From positions 1 to 64,000 of the forward strand of contig JBBRAX010000025.1 of NCBI GenBank assembly GCA_038206395.1: DNA of 64,000 nt, written 5' to 3'. This document shows positions 34,397 to 44,043 of this stretch, piece after piece. How positions within the stretch are numbered: the first letter of the stretch is position 1; the number at the start of each line of letters is the position of its first letter. Made by a program: the position numbers and the translations under genes. A model generated the notes under the pieces. It was given only the letters and a program-made list of their open reading frames with translations. It ran no database searches and was not told the origin of the DNA. Origin of the DNA: JAGSPQ01 sp038206395 (GTDB lineage Bacteria; Myxococcota; Myxococcia; Myxococcales; Myxococcaceae).

Positions 34397-35298
34397 CGTC
34401 TTTCGATTCGCTTCTCGACGCGTGGGTCGGCTTCCTGAGGGCCGAACGAAATGCGTCGCCGAAGACGGTCGAGGCCTACGCCAACGACGTGCGGCTGTGG
34501 CTCGAAGACGCCACTGTAAAGAAGCTCGACGTCATCGCGGTCAATCGCGACGACGTGCTCGAGCACCTGGCGACGTTGCAGGGCAGGGGCCTTGGGCCGC
34601 GAAGCCGGGCGCGCCACCTCGCGGCGCTGCGTGGTTTTCACCGGTTCCTCTTCGACGAGAAGCTGTCGCCGAAGAACCCGACCGAGGATCTCGACACACC
34701 CCGGCACTCGCGGAAGCTGCCGATCTATCTGACGCTGCCGGAAGTGCTCGCGCTGCTCAGCGCTCCCGACGGGAAGTCGATGGCGGGCCTGCGTGACCGG
34801 GCGATGCTCGAGGTGCTCTACGCCACGGGCCTTCGCGTGTCCGAGCTGATTGCCTTGAGCCTCGCCGACGTCAACCTGCGCGATGGGTTTCTGATCGCCT
34901 TCGGCAAGGGCCGCAAAGAGCGCGTGGTGCCGCTGGGGAAGAAGGCGATCGAAGCGGTGCAGACGTACCTCGCTACCGCGCGGGCAGGGCTCTTGAAGGG
35001 CCGCCAGACCCAGGCGCTGTTCGTCACGCCCCGCGGGGCCGGGTTCTCGCGCATGGGCTTCTGGAAGCTGATTCGCCGCCACGCCTTCACTGCCGGCATC
35101 ACCAAGCCGCTGTCGCCCCACAAGCTGCGGCACTCGTTCGCCACCCACCTCGTCGAGCGCGGGGCCGACCTTCGCGCCGTGCAGCAGATGCTCGGCCACG
35201 CGGACCTGGCGACCACGCAGATCTACACCCACGTGAACGCGACCCGGCTGCGCGGCGTGTACGACGCGGCGCACCCGCGGGGCCGGAAGACGAAGTAG
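34393..35298 (+). CDS. xerD: Site-specific tyrosine recombinase XerD
   Basis: 301 residues. SAM-like N-terminal core-binding domain (1-95), then the catalytic domain with the complete set: Arg148 (ATGLRVSEL), Lys172 (GKGRKER), His243 and Arg246 (HKLRHSF), His269 (LGHADL) and nucleophile Tyr278 (QIYTHV). It resolves chromosome dimers at dif with its XerC partner. GTG start overlaps the YciO stop (GTGA). The Leu-Arg-Asp-Gly and Lys-Glu-Arg-Val-Val-Pro-Leu-Gly context resembles XerD more than XerC. Close linkage to scpA/scpB fits a chromosome-maintenance cluster. Confidence 0.92.
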   Translation: MTSFDSLLDAWVGFLRAERNASPKTVEAYANDVRLWLEDATVKKLDVIAVNRDDVLEHLATLQGRGLGPRSRARHLAALRGFHRFLFDEKLSPKNPTEDLDTPRHSRKLPIYLTLPEVLALLSAPDGKSMAGLRDRAMLEVLYATGLRVSELIALSLADVNLRDGFLIAFGKGRKERVVPLGKKAIEAVQTYLATARAGLLKGRQTQALFVTPRGAGFSRMGFWKLIRRHAFTAGITKPLSPHKLRHSFATHLVERGADLRAVQQMLGHADLATTQIYTHVNATRLRGVYDAAHPRGRKTK

Positions 35299-35311
35299 AA
35301 GACGAAGCGCG

Positions 35312-36307
35312 ATGAGAATCCTTTCGGGCGTCCAGTCTTCGGGCCAGCTTCACCTCGGCAACTACTACGGAGCGATTCGCCAGTTCGTTTCGCTGCAAGA
35401 GCAGGGCGAGGCGCTGTACTTCATCGCCAACCTCCACGCGCTGACCAGCCTTCGCGACCCGGTGCTGGCGCGGAAGTACACGTTCGAGACCGCGGTCGCC
35501 TTCCTCGCCCTTGGCGTCGACCCCGCGCGGGCGACGCTCTTCCGCCACAGCGACATCGCCGAGCTCACCGAGCTGTACTGGATCCTCGGCACCGTCGTGC
35601 CCGTGCCGGATCTCGAGAACGCGACCAGCTACAAAGACAAGACGGTGAACCAGAACATGTCGGCCGAGTTCGGGCTGATGTCCTACCCGGTGCTGATGGC
35701 CGCCGACATTCTGCTCTACGACACCGACGTGGTGCCGGTGGGAAAGGATCAGAACCAGCACCTCGAGCTCACGCGCGACTGGGCGGTGAAGTTCAACCTC
35801 GCCTACAGCGGCAAGGGCTACGACCGGGCGAAGGGCACCGGCGGCATCTTCAAGCTCCCGAAGGCGATGGTGCAGGCCGAGACCGCGGTCGTCCCTGGCA
35901 CCAACGGCGGCAAGATGTCGAAGACGCAGAACAACACCATCACGCTCTTCGGCGACTTCAAGGGCGTCGAGAAGGCGATCAAGGGAATCAAGACGGACTC
36001 GACGCCGCCGGACGCTCCGAAGCCCGTCGAGAACGCCCCACTGTACGACCTGCTGAAGCTCGTCGCCCCCGCGTCCGACTGGCCGACCCTGGACGCGCAA
36101 TGGCGGGCGGGCGGGCAGGGCTACGGGCACTTCAAGGGAACGCTGATCGAGGCCTACCACCAGGCGTTCGACGAGCCTCGGAAGCGGTACCTGGACCTGG
36201 TTTCGGCGCCCGACGAGGTCGAACGGATCCTGCAAAAAGGCGCTGAAAAAGCGCGGGCCTACGCGGCGCCGGTGATCAAGCGCGTGCGCGAAGCGGTCGG
36301 CCTGTAA
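35312..36307 (+). CDS. trpS: Tryptophanyl-tRNA synthetase
   Basis: 331-residue class I aminoacyl-tRNA synthetase charging tRNA-Trp. HIGH variant HLGN at 14-17 and KMSKS variant KMSKT at about 201-205 are both intact; length is normal. ATG start 13 bp after xerD. Cytoplasmic housekeeping enzyme. Confidence 0.96.
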   Translation: MRILSGVQSSGQLHLGNYYGAIRQFVSLQEQGEALYFIANLHALTSLRDPVLARKYTFETAVAFLALGVDPARATLFRHSDIAELTELYWILGTVVPVPDLENATSYKDKTVNQNMSAEFGLMSYPVLMAADILLYDTDVVPVGKDQNQHLELTRDWAVKFNLAYSGKGYDRAKGTGGIFKLPKAMVQAETAVVPGTNGGKMSKTQNNTITLFGDFKGVEKAIKGIKTDSTPPDAPKPVENAPLYDLLKLVAPASDWPTLDAQWRAGGQGYGHFKGTLIEAYHQAFDEPRKRYLDLVSAPDEVERILQKGAEKARAYAAPVIKRVREAVGL

Positions 36308-36332
36308 GTTGTGGTAGTCGTCGTTTCTTCCA

Positions 36333-37172
36333 GTGAAAGTCGAGGCTCCCACCCCACCAGAAGAGGCAAGCGACGGGCTCACCCCGACTGATGCGTTTCG
36401 CATCGCGCTGCCGAACTTCGAAGGGCCGCTGGACCTGCTGCTGCACCTGATTCGCGAGCACCAGGTCGACATTCTCGACATCCCGATCTCGCTGATCACC
36501 GAGAAGTACCTCTCGCACCTGGACCTGATGCGCGAGATCAACCTCGACATCGCGGGCGAGTTCCTGGTGATGGCGGCGACGCTGCTGCACCTGAAGTCGC
36601 GCATGTTGCTGCCGAAGGAAGAAGTGCCGGCGCTCGAGGGCGAGCTCGCGGTCGACACCAGCGACCCCCGCGCCGAGCTGGGGCGCCGGCTGCTCGAGTA
36701 CCAGAAGTACAAGCACGCCGCGGATCAGTTCATGACCGCCGACCTGCTCGACCGCGACGTCTTCGCGCGAAAGGTGTCGGTCGAACGCCTCGGCCTCGAC
36801 GCAGAAGACATCGGCTTCAAGGAAATCTCGGTGTTCAAGCTGATCGAGGCGCTCGATCGCGTGCTGAAGGAGCTCGAGCCGAAGTTTCAGCACCAGGTGG
36901 TGATCGATCGCCTGAGCCTGTCGGACGCGATCCACGCGATCGCCGCGAAGCTGGTGGCGTCGGGCCCGACGAAGTTCCTCGAGCTCTTCGAGGGGGTGCG
37001 CACGCGCTCGGCGGTGGTGATTACTTTTCTGGCCCTGCTCGAGATGGCAAAGCTCAGGTTGATCCGCATCTTCCAGGCCGAGGGCGAGAGCGAGATCCTC
37101 GTCCAGGCGAAGGGCGATGCGCTGGGTGATCTCGAACAGAAGGTCCCTGAAGGAACCGATGAATACCAATGA
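36333..37172 (+). CDS. scpA: Segregation and condensation protein A
   Basis: 279-residue kleisin subunit of the Smc-ScpA-ScpB condensin. The family opening FEGPLDLLLHLIREHQVDILDI occupies about residues 30-51 and the C-terminal winged-helix region ends FLALLEMAKLRLIRIFQ. GTG start without a clear ribosome-binding site; the short N-terminal tail (Pro/Glu-rich) is not conserved. It overlaps scpB by 14 bp. Confidence 0.94.
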   Translation: MKVEAPTPPEEASDGLTPTDAFRIALPNFEGPLDLLLHLIREHQVDILDIPISLITEKYLSHLDLMREINLDIAGEFLVMAATLLHLKSRMLLPKEEVPALEGELAVDTSDPRAELGRRLLEYQKYKHAADQFMTADLLDRDVFARKVSVERLGLDAEDIGFKEISVFKLIEALDRVLKELEPKFQHQVVIDRLSLSDAIHAIAAKLVASGPTKFLELFEGVRTRSAVVITFLALLEMAKLRLIRIFQAEGESEILVQAKGDALGDLEQKVPEGTDEYQ

Positions 37173-38097
37173 GCCGAAGCAGTTCACCGAGGAAGAGGTC
37201 GCCTCGGTCACCACCCCGCCCGAGGGCGACCCCGAGCTCGACGAGCTGGATCCAGCCGAGATCGACGCCGTCAACGAAGAGCCCGAGACGTCTTTCGAGA
37301 AGCTCGTCGGCAAGGGCAAGCGCTTGTCAGACGAGCGCGTGCGCACGGTGATCGAAAGCCTGCTCTTCGTGACGGAAAAGCCGCTGGCGCTCGAACAGCT
37401 TCACGAGGCGACGGGCATCGCGCCTGAACGGATCATCAAGGCGCTGACGAAGCTGCAGGGCACGCGGCGCGAAGGCATCTCTGGGGTGGTGCTTCACGAG
37501 GTCGGTGGCGGCTGGCAGCTGCGCACGGATCCGGGCTCGGCCGAGTACATTCGCCGGTACCTGAAGGTGAAGCCGCAGCGGCTCACGCGCGCGGCGGTCG
37601 AGACGATGGCGATCATCGCCTACCGGCAGCCCGTCACCCGGCCCGAGATCGAAGACATTCGCGGCGTCGACACGGGCGCGGTGCTCAAGGCGCTGCTCGA
37701 GCGCCGCCTGATCAAGATCCTCGGCAAGAAGGAAGAAGTGGGCCGCCCGATTCTCTACGGCACCACGCGCGACTTCCTCGAGTTCTTCGCGATCAAAGAT
37801 CTGTCGTCGCTGCCGACCCTGCGCGAGTTCCAGGAGCTGTCGGAAGAGCACCAGGAGATCGTCGAGAAGGAAGCGCCTCCGAAGATTGACGACACGATTG
37901 AGACGCTGGCCGACCCAAACTTCAAGGCGAGGCTCGAAGAACAGACCGCCGCCTCGGAAGCCGCGCTGCTCGAGCTCGAGGCCGCGATCGACGGCGCCGA
38001 TGTCACCACCAAGGCCGCGCAGCAGCTGCTGGGCACCACTTCGCCCGACGGCTCGCCTCTGCCCACGGCTCCTCCGTCGAACGAGCCAATGCCATGA
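37159..38097 (+). CDS. scpB: Segregation and condensation protein B
   Basis: 312 residues. Two tandem winged helices (about 50-215): LLFVTEKPLALEQLHEATG opens the first, and AVETMAIIAYRQPVTRPEIEDIRGVD marks the second. Acidic N- and C-terminal tails (about 1-45 and 230-312) are longer than in short ScpB proteins. I chose the ATG at 37159 because AAGGA sits five bases upstream. Its ATGA stop/start overlap with the pseudouridine synthase gene suggests coupling. Confidence 0.93.
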   Translation: MNTNEPKQFTEEEVASVTTPPEGDPELDELDPAEIDAVNEEPETSFEKLVGKGKRLSDERVRTVIESLLFVTEKPLALEQLHEATGIAPERIIKALTKLQGTRREGISGVVLHEVGGGWQLRTDPGSAEYIRRYLKVKPQRLTRAAVETMAIIAYRQPVTRPEIEDIRGVDTGAVLKALLERRLIKILGKKEEVGRPILYGTTRDFLEFFAIKDLSSLPTLREFQELSEEHQEIVEKEAPPKIDDTIETLADPNFKARLEEQTAASEAALLELEAAIDGADVTTKAAQQLLGTTSPDGSPLPTAPPSNEPMP

Positions 38098-38954
38098 CGC
38101 CTGAACGGTTGCAGAAGTACCTCTCGCGCGCCGGAGTCGCCTCCCGCCGACACGCCGAGCTGATGATCACCGAAGGCCGCGTCTACGTGAACGGCAAGAA
38201 GGTGACCGTGCTCGGCAGCAAGGTCGACCCCGAGATCGATCAGGTCACCGTCGACGGCCACAAGGTCGAGATCGCCGATGAACGCACGTACCTGCTGCTC
38301 TACAAGCCGCCGAACGTCGTCACCACCCTTCAGGATCCACAAGGCCGCCCGACCGTCGCCGACTTCTTCACCCCCGGCGAGAGCCGCGTGTTCCCCATCG
38401 GCCGGCTCGACTACGACGCCGAAGGCGCGCTGCTGCTCACCGACGACGGCGATCTCGCCAACAAGCTGATGCACCCGAAGTTCGGGGTCGAGCGCACGTA
38501 CCTGGTCAAGGTCAAAGGGCTGCCTTCCGACTCGTCGCTCGAGAAGCTCAAGGGCGGCGTGCGCCTCGAAGACGGCATGGCGACCCCCAAGTCGGTCGAC
38601 CGCTACGAGACGGCCGAGAAGAACACCTGGCTGCAGATCGTCGTCACCGAAGGCCGGCCCCACCTGATCAAGCGCCTCTGCGCCGCCATCGGTCACCCCG
38701 TGCAGCGCCTCTTCCGGCCGTCGCACGCGGGCATCAACTTAGGCAACCTGCGCCCGGGCCAGATTCGCCGCCTGACGAAGGACGAGGTCGAGGTGCTGAT
38801 GGGGGTGGCGAGCGGCGAGGCTGCCCCGCGCACCGAGCTCAAGCTTCCGGGCCGCCGGCACCGCGCCAATGGCGAGCCGGCCACCGAGGACGAGGGGGGG
38901 GAGCCACCACCGCCGCCGCCTCGGCAACAAGGTCGCGGGTTCAAGCAGCGTTGA
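38094..38954 (+). CDS. rluB: Pseudouridine synthase RluB family
   Basis: 286 residues. S4 RNA-binding domain (about 1-60), then the RsuA/RluB catalytic domain with catalytic Asp106 in GRLDYDAEG and the KKL-like HLIKRLCAAIG block. A disordered Pro/Arg-rich C-terminus (about 240-286) follows. Isomerises uridine in 23S rRNA. The order scpA-scpB-rluB is a widespread conserved arrangement and supports this call over RsuA or RluE/F. Confidence 0.92.
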   Translation: MTPERLQKYLSRAGVASRRHAELMITEGRVYVNGKKVTVLGSKVDPEIDQVTVDGHKVEIADERTYLLLYKPPNVVTTLQDPQGRPTVADFFTPGESRVFPIGRLDYDAEGALLLTDDGDLANKLMHPKFGVERTYLVKVKGLPSDSSLEKLKGGVRLEDGMATPKSVDRYETAEKNTWLQIVVTEGRPHLIKRLCAAIGHPVQRLFRPSHAGINLGNLRPGQIRRLTKDEVEVLMGVASGEAAPRTELKLPGRRHRANGEPATEDEGGEPPPPPPRQQGRGFKQR

Positions 38955-38968
38955 TATAAGCCAACCCC

Positions 38969-41068
38969 ATGTACAGGCGACGCTTTCTGGCCGTGGCACT
39001 GCTGCTGGCAAGCGCCTGCAATGGGGGCCGCGACAAGCTGATCGCGGACCTTCAGAGCACCCGCCCCGACGAACGCGCGACGGCGGTGAAGAAGCTGGCC
39101 GACCAGGGCCGCAGCGAAGACCTGGTGCTCTTCACCCAGGCCGCGAAAGATCCTGTCTCGATCGTCCGCGCCGAAGCGATCACCGCGCTCGGCAAGAGCC
39201 AGGACGCGCGGGTGGTCGATCTGCTCGGGGAAGCGCTGGGCGACCCCAGTGAAGAAGTGCAGGCGAAGGCCGCGATGGCGCTGGCTGGCATTCGCAGCGA
39301 CAAGGCGAAGGCGTACCTGACGCTGCAGTACAGCCGCCGTGGCCGCAGCACCCGGCTCGTCATCGTCCAGGCGCTGAAGTCGTCGAACGTGCCCGGCGCG
39401 ATGGCCGGGGTCGTCGCCGCCGAAGCCAAGTCGATCTGGGACGGGAACTTTCAGACGCTGCAAGACGGCTCGCTGCCCGAGCGCGTCGGAGCGGCCGAGC
39501 AGCTGGGCAAGTCGGGCCGCCCCGAGGCGGTGAACCGGCTGGTGGCGTTGATCAAAGACTCGCAGGTGATGCTGGCGGCGGCAGCGGTGCGGGGCCTCGG
39601 CAACGCGGGCGATCGCCGCGCGGTCGAGCCGATCACCAAGCTGCTCAAAGAGAACTTCTCTGAGCTTCGCGAGGCGGCGTGCGAGGCGCTGCTGCAGCTC
39701 AAAGATCCGGCGGCGTTGCCGGCGCTGCTCGAGGTGGCGCTCGAGAAGTCGACCACCAGCCCGCTGGCCACCGCCGCGATCGCCGGCCTGCCGCGCTCGC
39801 CCGAGACGGACAAGGCGCTGTGCGACATCACGATCAACGGCGGGGGCGCAGAGGTCAGCACGGCCGGCCGCGAGATCCAGAACCGCACGGGCTGCCCGCT
39901 GGACATGGTGGTCGACAAGCTGAAGAACACCGCCACCATGCCGGCAGCGTTGGCGGCGATCGCGGCGCTGGGCCCCACCGCGAAGGAAGCGGTGCCGAAG
40001 GTGTTGCCCCTGCTGACCCACGCGGATCCGTCGGTGCGGAAGCTGGCCGTCGATGCGCTGGTCGAGCTCGGCGACAAGGGCGTCGGGCCCGCGTTGCTCA
40101 AGGTCTACGAGGCCGAGGTGAAGGCGCTGGAGGTTCAGCGGTCGGACTGGGTGCCGCAGCAGCTGCCGCTGAAGTACGGCACGTGGTTCGACCCCAGCGC
40201 TCCGGCCGATGCCCGCGACCCCGACGCCGCGACCAAGGCGAAGCAGAGCGACCTCTTCAAGAAGGTCCGCGCCCTCGCCGAGGCCCGCGCAAAAGAGCAG
40301 GGGCGGGTGATTCTCGAGGTCCGGCCGCCGCGCGAGATTGTCGACGACGCGACGGAGCCGCAGCTCAAAGTCCTCGCTGCGCTGGTTCGGGCGCTCGGAA
40401 TGTTGGGAGCCGATGGCGCGCGCGCGATTGCCGAGAAGTACGTCGACGAGTCGAGCGCTTCGCTTCGCGCGGCGGCCTTCGTCTCGCTGGCCGCGCAGGG
40501 CGAAGACGGGCTGAAGGCGGCCCAGCTTGGTTTGCTCGACACGGAGCGCGAAGTGCAAGCCGCCACGGCCCACGCTTTCGCTGAAGCGGGGGAGGCGGGG
40601 CAGACGACGCTGCTCAACACGCTCGCGCAGCTCACCGGCGACAGGTCACGGCTGCTCGAGCCTTTCAAGATGGTGATTCCCGCGAAGACGGGAGTGCCGG
40701 TGCTGCTGCAGCTGGTGAAAGAGGGCGGGGCCGAGGCAGGAACCGCCGCGCTGCTGTTGGGCGACATGGGCGCGACCGAGGCCGTGGACCCGCTGCTCAA
40801 GACCCTCGAAGATCCGACCTGCGTCGTTCGCCGCGAGGTGATCGCGTCACTCGGGAAGCTTGCAGATCCGCGCGCCGCCGCGAGCGTCGGAAAAGATCTC
40901 TACAACGACAGCGCCGACGTCCGCGCCGCGGCGGCCGAAGCGCTGGCCTCACTGGGCGCCGGCGATCACGCCGATGCGCTCGACGCGCTCAAGGGCGACT
41001 ACTACCGGAAGGTGCGCGAGGCGGCCTCGGCGACGCAGGCCAGGCTCACCCCCGCGGCCAAACCCTGA
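38969..41068 (+). CDS. HEAT-repeat lipoprotein
   Basis: 699 residues. Lipobox Leu-Ala-Ser-Ala-Cys with Cys17, then a long solenoid of HEAT/PBS-lyase-like repeats covering most of the protein (repeated patterns of the type VRAEAITALGK, VRKLAVDALVELG, VRREVIASLGKLADPRAA). A non-repeat region with a conserved-looking PPREIVDDA stretch lies near 445-460. Predicted periplasmic scaffold attached to a membrane. Its TGA overlaps the ATG of the next gene (TGATG). Confidence 0.85.
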   Translation: MYRRRFLAVALLLASACNGGRDKLIADLQSTRPDERATAVKKLADQGRSEDLVLFTQAAKDPVSIVRAEAITALGKSQDARVVDLLGEALGDPSEEVQAKAAMALAGIRSDKAKAYLTLQYSRRGRSTRLVIVQALKSSNVPGAMAGVVAAEAKSIWDGNFQTLQDGSLPERVGAAEQLGKSGRPEAVNRLVALIKDSQVMLAAAAVRGLGNAGDRRAVEPITKLLKENFSELREAACEALLQLKDPAALPALLEVALEKSTTSPLATAAIAGLPRSPETDKALCDITINGGGAEVSTAGREIQNRTGCPLDMVVDKLKNTATMPAALAAIAALGPTAKEAVPKVLPLLTHADPSVRKLAVDALVELGDKGVGPALLKVYEAEVKALEVQRSDWVPQQLPLKYGTWFDPSAPADARDPDAATKAKQSDLFKKVRALAEARAKEQGRVILEVRPPREIVDDATEPQLKVLAALVRALGMLGADGARAIAEKYVDESSASLRAAAFVSLAAQGEDGLKAAQLGLLDTEREVQAATAHAFAEAGEAGQTTLLNTLAQLTGDRSRLLEPFKMVIPAKTGVPVLLQLVKEGGAEAGTAALLLGDMGATEAVDPLLKTLEDPTCVVRREVIASLGKLADPRAAASVGKDLYNDSADVRAAAAEALASLGAGDHADALDALKGDYYRKVREAASATQARLTPAAKP

Positions 41069-43515
41069 TGGCCGACCCCCGGAAGCTGAAGGAAAAGGCC
41101 ACCGAAGCCTTCCAGAAGGGGAAGTTCGTCAAGGCGGCCGAGGCGTACGCGGAGTACTGCGAGGCCGACCCGAAGGATCTTCAGGCCCGCCTGCGCATGG
41201 GTGACGCGTGGTCGAAGGGGGGCAAGAAAGAGAAGGCGATCGAGGCGTACACCTGGGCCGCCGAAGGCTTCGCGAAAGACGGGTTTCTTCCCCGCGCGAT
41301 CGCCGCCAGCAAGCTCATCCTCGAACTCGACCCGTCGCACCAGGGCGTGCAGAAGATGCTCGCCGGGCTCTACGCGCGGAAGACGACGGCGCCCTTGGCG
41401 AGCGGCGCGGCCCGGCCCCTGTCGCTGAAGGTAGAGACGAAGGTCGACGTGCAAACAACGGCCGCGGGGTTCTCGAACCGGGCCGATGCGATCGACCTCG
41501 AGGCGCCCGTGGCCACGAAGCCCGCACCAGGTCCCGTTCAGCCCGAGCCGCCCAGCCCGTTCAACCGCAAAGACGCGATCGATCTGCCCGAGTACGAGGT
41601 TCCGGGCATGGAAGTGGGCCCGGCGTCTGGCTCGGCGTCGGTGCCGATGGCGGCGAAGGGGCCGAGCCCGATGCGCCGCGAAGACGCGATCGAGATCGTG
41701 GAAGAGGACACGGGCCGCAAGGGCCCCGCCGCGCTGGCCGAGACCGTGATTGAGCTCGATGTCTCGGTGACGGGATCGCAGCCCGAGGCCCCGCCGCCTG
41801 CGGCACGGCCTTCTGCGCCCGAAATCTCGCTGGAGATCGAGGTGCCGATAGTGGCGCCTGTCGCCGCGGTCACCGTCTACGAGCTCGACGCGGACGACAT
41901 CGTCGAGAGCACCACCTCAGGGGAACTCGAGCTCACCGACGTCGCCGAGCCCGAGCCGCCGGCGAAGCCTAGGCTCGAGGTGATTTCCGACCAGCCGCCT
42001 CCCGCGCCGAAGCCGGTGCTCGAGGTGATCGAAGAGCCGAAGCAGGCCGAGCCGTCTTTCGAGCTGACCATCGAGCAGTCGGGCTCCTTCAAGAAGCTCG
42101 AGAGAAAAGAGCCGCCGCCAGGCGAAGTGTCGGCGTCCTTCGAGCTCACCGAAGTGGTCGAACCCTCGGCCTTCACGCCCGACCCCGCGCCTTCCGCGCC
42201 GCCGATGTTCACGATGTCGCAACTGCCGGAAGCGCCGGGCGAGAAGTCGGGCGCTTTCAACACCCCGCCGGGGATGAAGCCGCGCAAGGCTGCCACCGAA
42301 GCCGCGACACCTCCGGCCGAGCCGCGCATCTGGCTGCCGGGGAACTTCGCGCCGCCGGCGATCGCCGAAGCGGTCGCTCCGCCCGCACCCGTCGCGGTGG
42401 CTCCCGCAGCGCCGGTCGCGGCCAACCTCACCGACCTCGAGCGCGGCCTGCAGATCTTCTCGAGCTTCGACGCGGACGACTTCAAGCCGGTGAAGGCCGC
42501 GGCGCCTCTTCCTGCTCCCGAGCTCAAGCCAACGCGCCGCACCTTCACCGAGCTCGAGCTCGAGGGCGACTCGCTGCTCCACGCGGTCGAGACTGCGGCC
42601 GCGGTGGGCGTCGAGCAGCGGGGCGAGACCGCAGGGCAGGGCGGGGAAGAAGCGATGGACATGCCGGACGACGCGAAGCCCGAGCCGGGTGAGCTTCCGA
42701 AGATCCCCCTGTTCTCCGACCTTCCGCCCGACGCCTTCATCGCGCTGTTCGAGCGTTGCCCGCTGAAGCGCGTCGAGCCGGGCGAGATCGTGATCCAGCA
42801 GGGCTCGCTGGGCGACAGCTTCTACGTCATCTGCGCTGGCAGCGTTCGCGTCTTCCGAATGGACGGCGAGCAGCGGCGCGAGATCGCCACCCTCGAAGAA
42901 GGCGCCTTCTTCGGCGAGATGGCGCTGTTGTCAGGCGCCGCCCGCACCGCCTCCGTCGAGGCCGCCACCGAAGACACGCAGCTGCTCGAGATCTCGGCGC
43001 CGATTCTCACCGACCTCTCGCACCGGTACCCCCAGGTGGCTTCCGCGCTGAAGAAGTTCTGCCGCCAGCGCCTGCTGTCGAACCTGATGGGCAGCGCGAC
43101 CCTTTTCCAGCCTTTCAGCCGGCAGGATCGCCGCGAGCTCGTGCAGAGGTTCAAGGCGCGCGACGTGTCGAAGGGCGACGTGCTGATTCGCGAAGGCCAG
43201 CGCAGCGACGGCATGTACGTCATCCTCTCGGGCGAGGTCGAGGTGCGGGTCGGCCAGAGCCAGGTCGCGAGCCTCAAGGAAGGCGACGTCTTCGGCGAGA
43301 TGTCGCTGCTGACCAAGTCGAACGCGACGGCGACGGTGGCCGCGAGCAAGCGCACCTCGCTGCTGCGCCTGCCGCGCGAAGACTTCGACCACCTGATCAT
43401 GAGCCACCCGCAGGTGTTGGTGCTGGTGTCCGAGCTCACCGATTCCCGCGCGAAGCAGAACGCCGCGCTCGCCTCGCACCGCCCGCCCTCGGGCGACGCG
43501 GCGCCGATGGTCTGA
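41068..43515 (+). CDS. TPR protein with disordered centre and two cNMP-binding domains
   Basis: 815 residues. N-terminal TPRs (about 1-110), a long Pro/Ala/Glu-rich disordered centre (about 110-545) with short repeated DAID/DAIE-containing motifs, then two cNMP-binding beta-rolls (about 548-670 and 672-795). These carry phosphate-cassette-like FFGEMALLSGAARTAS and VFGEMSLLTKSNATAT. No enzymatic or DNA-binding output, so it may be a cyclic-nucleotide-responsive scaffold. ATG overlaps the previous stop. Confidence 0.85.
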   Translation: MADPRKLKEKATEAFQKGKFVKAAEAYAEYCEADPKDLQARLRMGDAWSKGGKKEKAIEAYTWAAEGFAKDGFLPRAIAASKLILELDPSHQGVQKMLAGLYARKTTAPLASGAARPLSLKVETKVDVQTTAAGFSNRADAIDLEAPVATKPAPGPVQPEPPSPFNRKDAIDLPEYEVPGMEVGPASGSASVPMAAKGPSPMRREDAIEIVEEDTGRKGPAALAETVIELDVSVTGSQPEAPPPAARPSAPEISLEIEVPIVAPVAAVTVYELDADDIVESTTSGELELTDVAEPEPPAKPRLEVISDQPPPAPKPVLEVIEEPKQAEPSFELTIEQSGSFKKLERKEPPPGEVSASFELTEVVEPSAFTPDPAPSAPPMFTMSQLPEAPGEKSGAFNTPPGMKPRKAATEAATPPAEPRIWLPGNFAPPAIAEAVAPPAPVAVAPAAPVAANLTDLERGLQIFSSFDADDFKPVKAAAPLPAPELKPTRRTFTELELEGDSLLHAVETAAAVGVEQRGETAGQGGEEAMDMPDDAKPEPGELPKIPLFSDLPPDAFIALFERCPLKRVEPGEIVIQQGSLGDSFYVICAGSVRVFRMDGEQRREIATLEEGAFFGEMALLSGAARTASVEAATEDTQLLEISAPILTDLSHRYPQVASALKKFCRQRLLSNLMGSATLFQPFSRQDRRELVQRFKARDVSKGDVLIREGQRSDGMYVILSGEVEVRVGQSQVASLKEGDVFGEMSLLTKSNATATVAASKRTSLLRLPREDFDHLIMSHPQVLVLVSELTDSRAKQNAALASHRPPSGDAAPMV

Positions 43516-43518
43516 CGC

Positions 43519-44043
43519 GTGGCGCCTCGTCCGGGCTGGCCTGCGATCGGCATCGGGGCCGCAGCGATGGCGCCGATCTTCGCCTTTGGGCTCGGCCGCA
43601 ACCTGTCGGCCGATGGGCCGGGGCTGCTGCTCGCTCCGACGGCGCTGCGAACCGTCGAGGCGTGCGCGCTGGCGTTGCCGCTTGGCGCCGCGGCGGTGCT
43701 CGTCTACCTCGTCGTAACGCGCAGCTGGTGGTGGGGGGTGGGCATGGCGGGCATCGGCCTGCTGCTGGCCTCGATCGTCGGCGCCGCCGCGTTGGTCATC
43801 ACCAGCCCGATGTTCCTTTTTACTCCGGCCTTCACGAAGTCGGAGCTCGCGCCATCGAAGCACCTCGAGGCGTACCTGTTCCGCAGCGAGTTCCTGGTGT
43901 GCGCGTGGGAGCTCTACGCCGCGGCGCCAGGCGACCCGGTGATTCACAAGGTCGACTCGAGCAGGTGCGACGATGGGTCCGCGCCCAGCATCGAGTTCCC
44001 CGAGGACGGGGGCACCCAGCTCAGTCGGCCTTCTTCACCTTGA
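43519..44043 (+). CDS. Membrane protein, unknown function
   Basis: 174 residues with three predicted membrane helices (about 8-25, 43-67, 72-96) and a soluble C-terminal domain with two Cys. GTG start 3 bp after the TPR/cNMP gene. The 3' end overlaps the convergent MshEN gene by 23 bp, which is unusual but consistent in both frames. No family recognised. Confidence 0.68.
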   Translation: MAPRPGWPAIGIGAAAMAPIFAFGLGRNLSADGPGLLLAPTALRTVEACALALPLGAAAVLVYLVVTRSWWWGVGMAGIGLLLASIVGAAALVITSPMFLFTPAFTKSELAPSKHLEAYLFRSEFLVCAWELYAAAPGDPVIHKVDSSRCDDGSAPSIEFPEDGGTQLSRPSSP

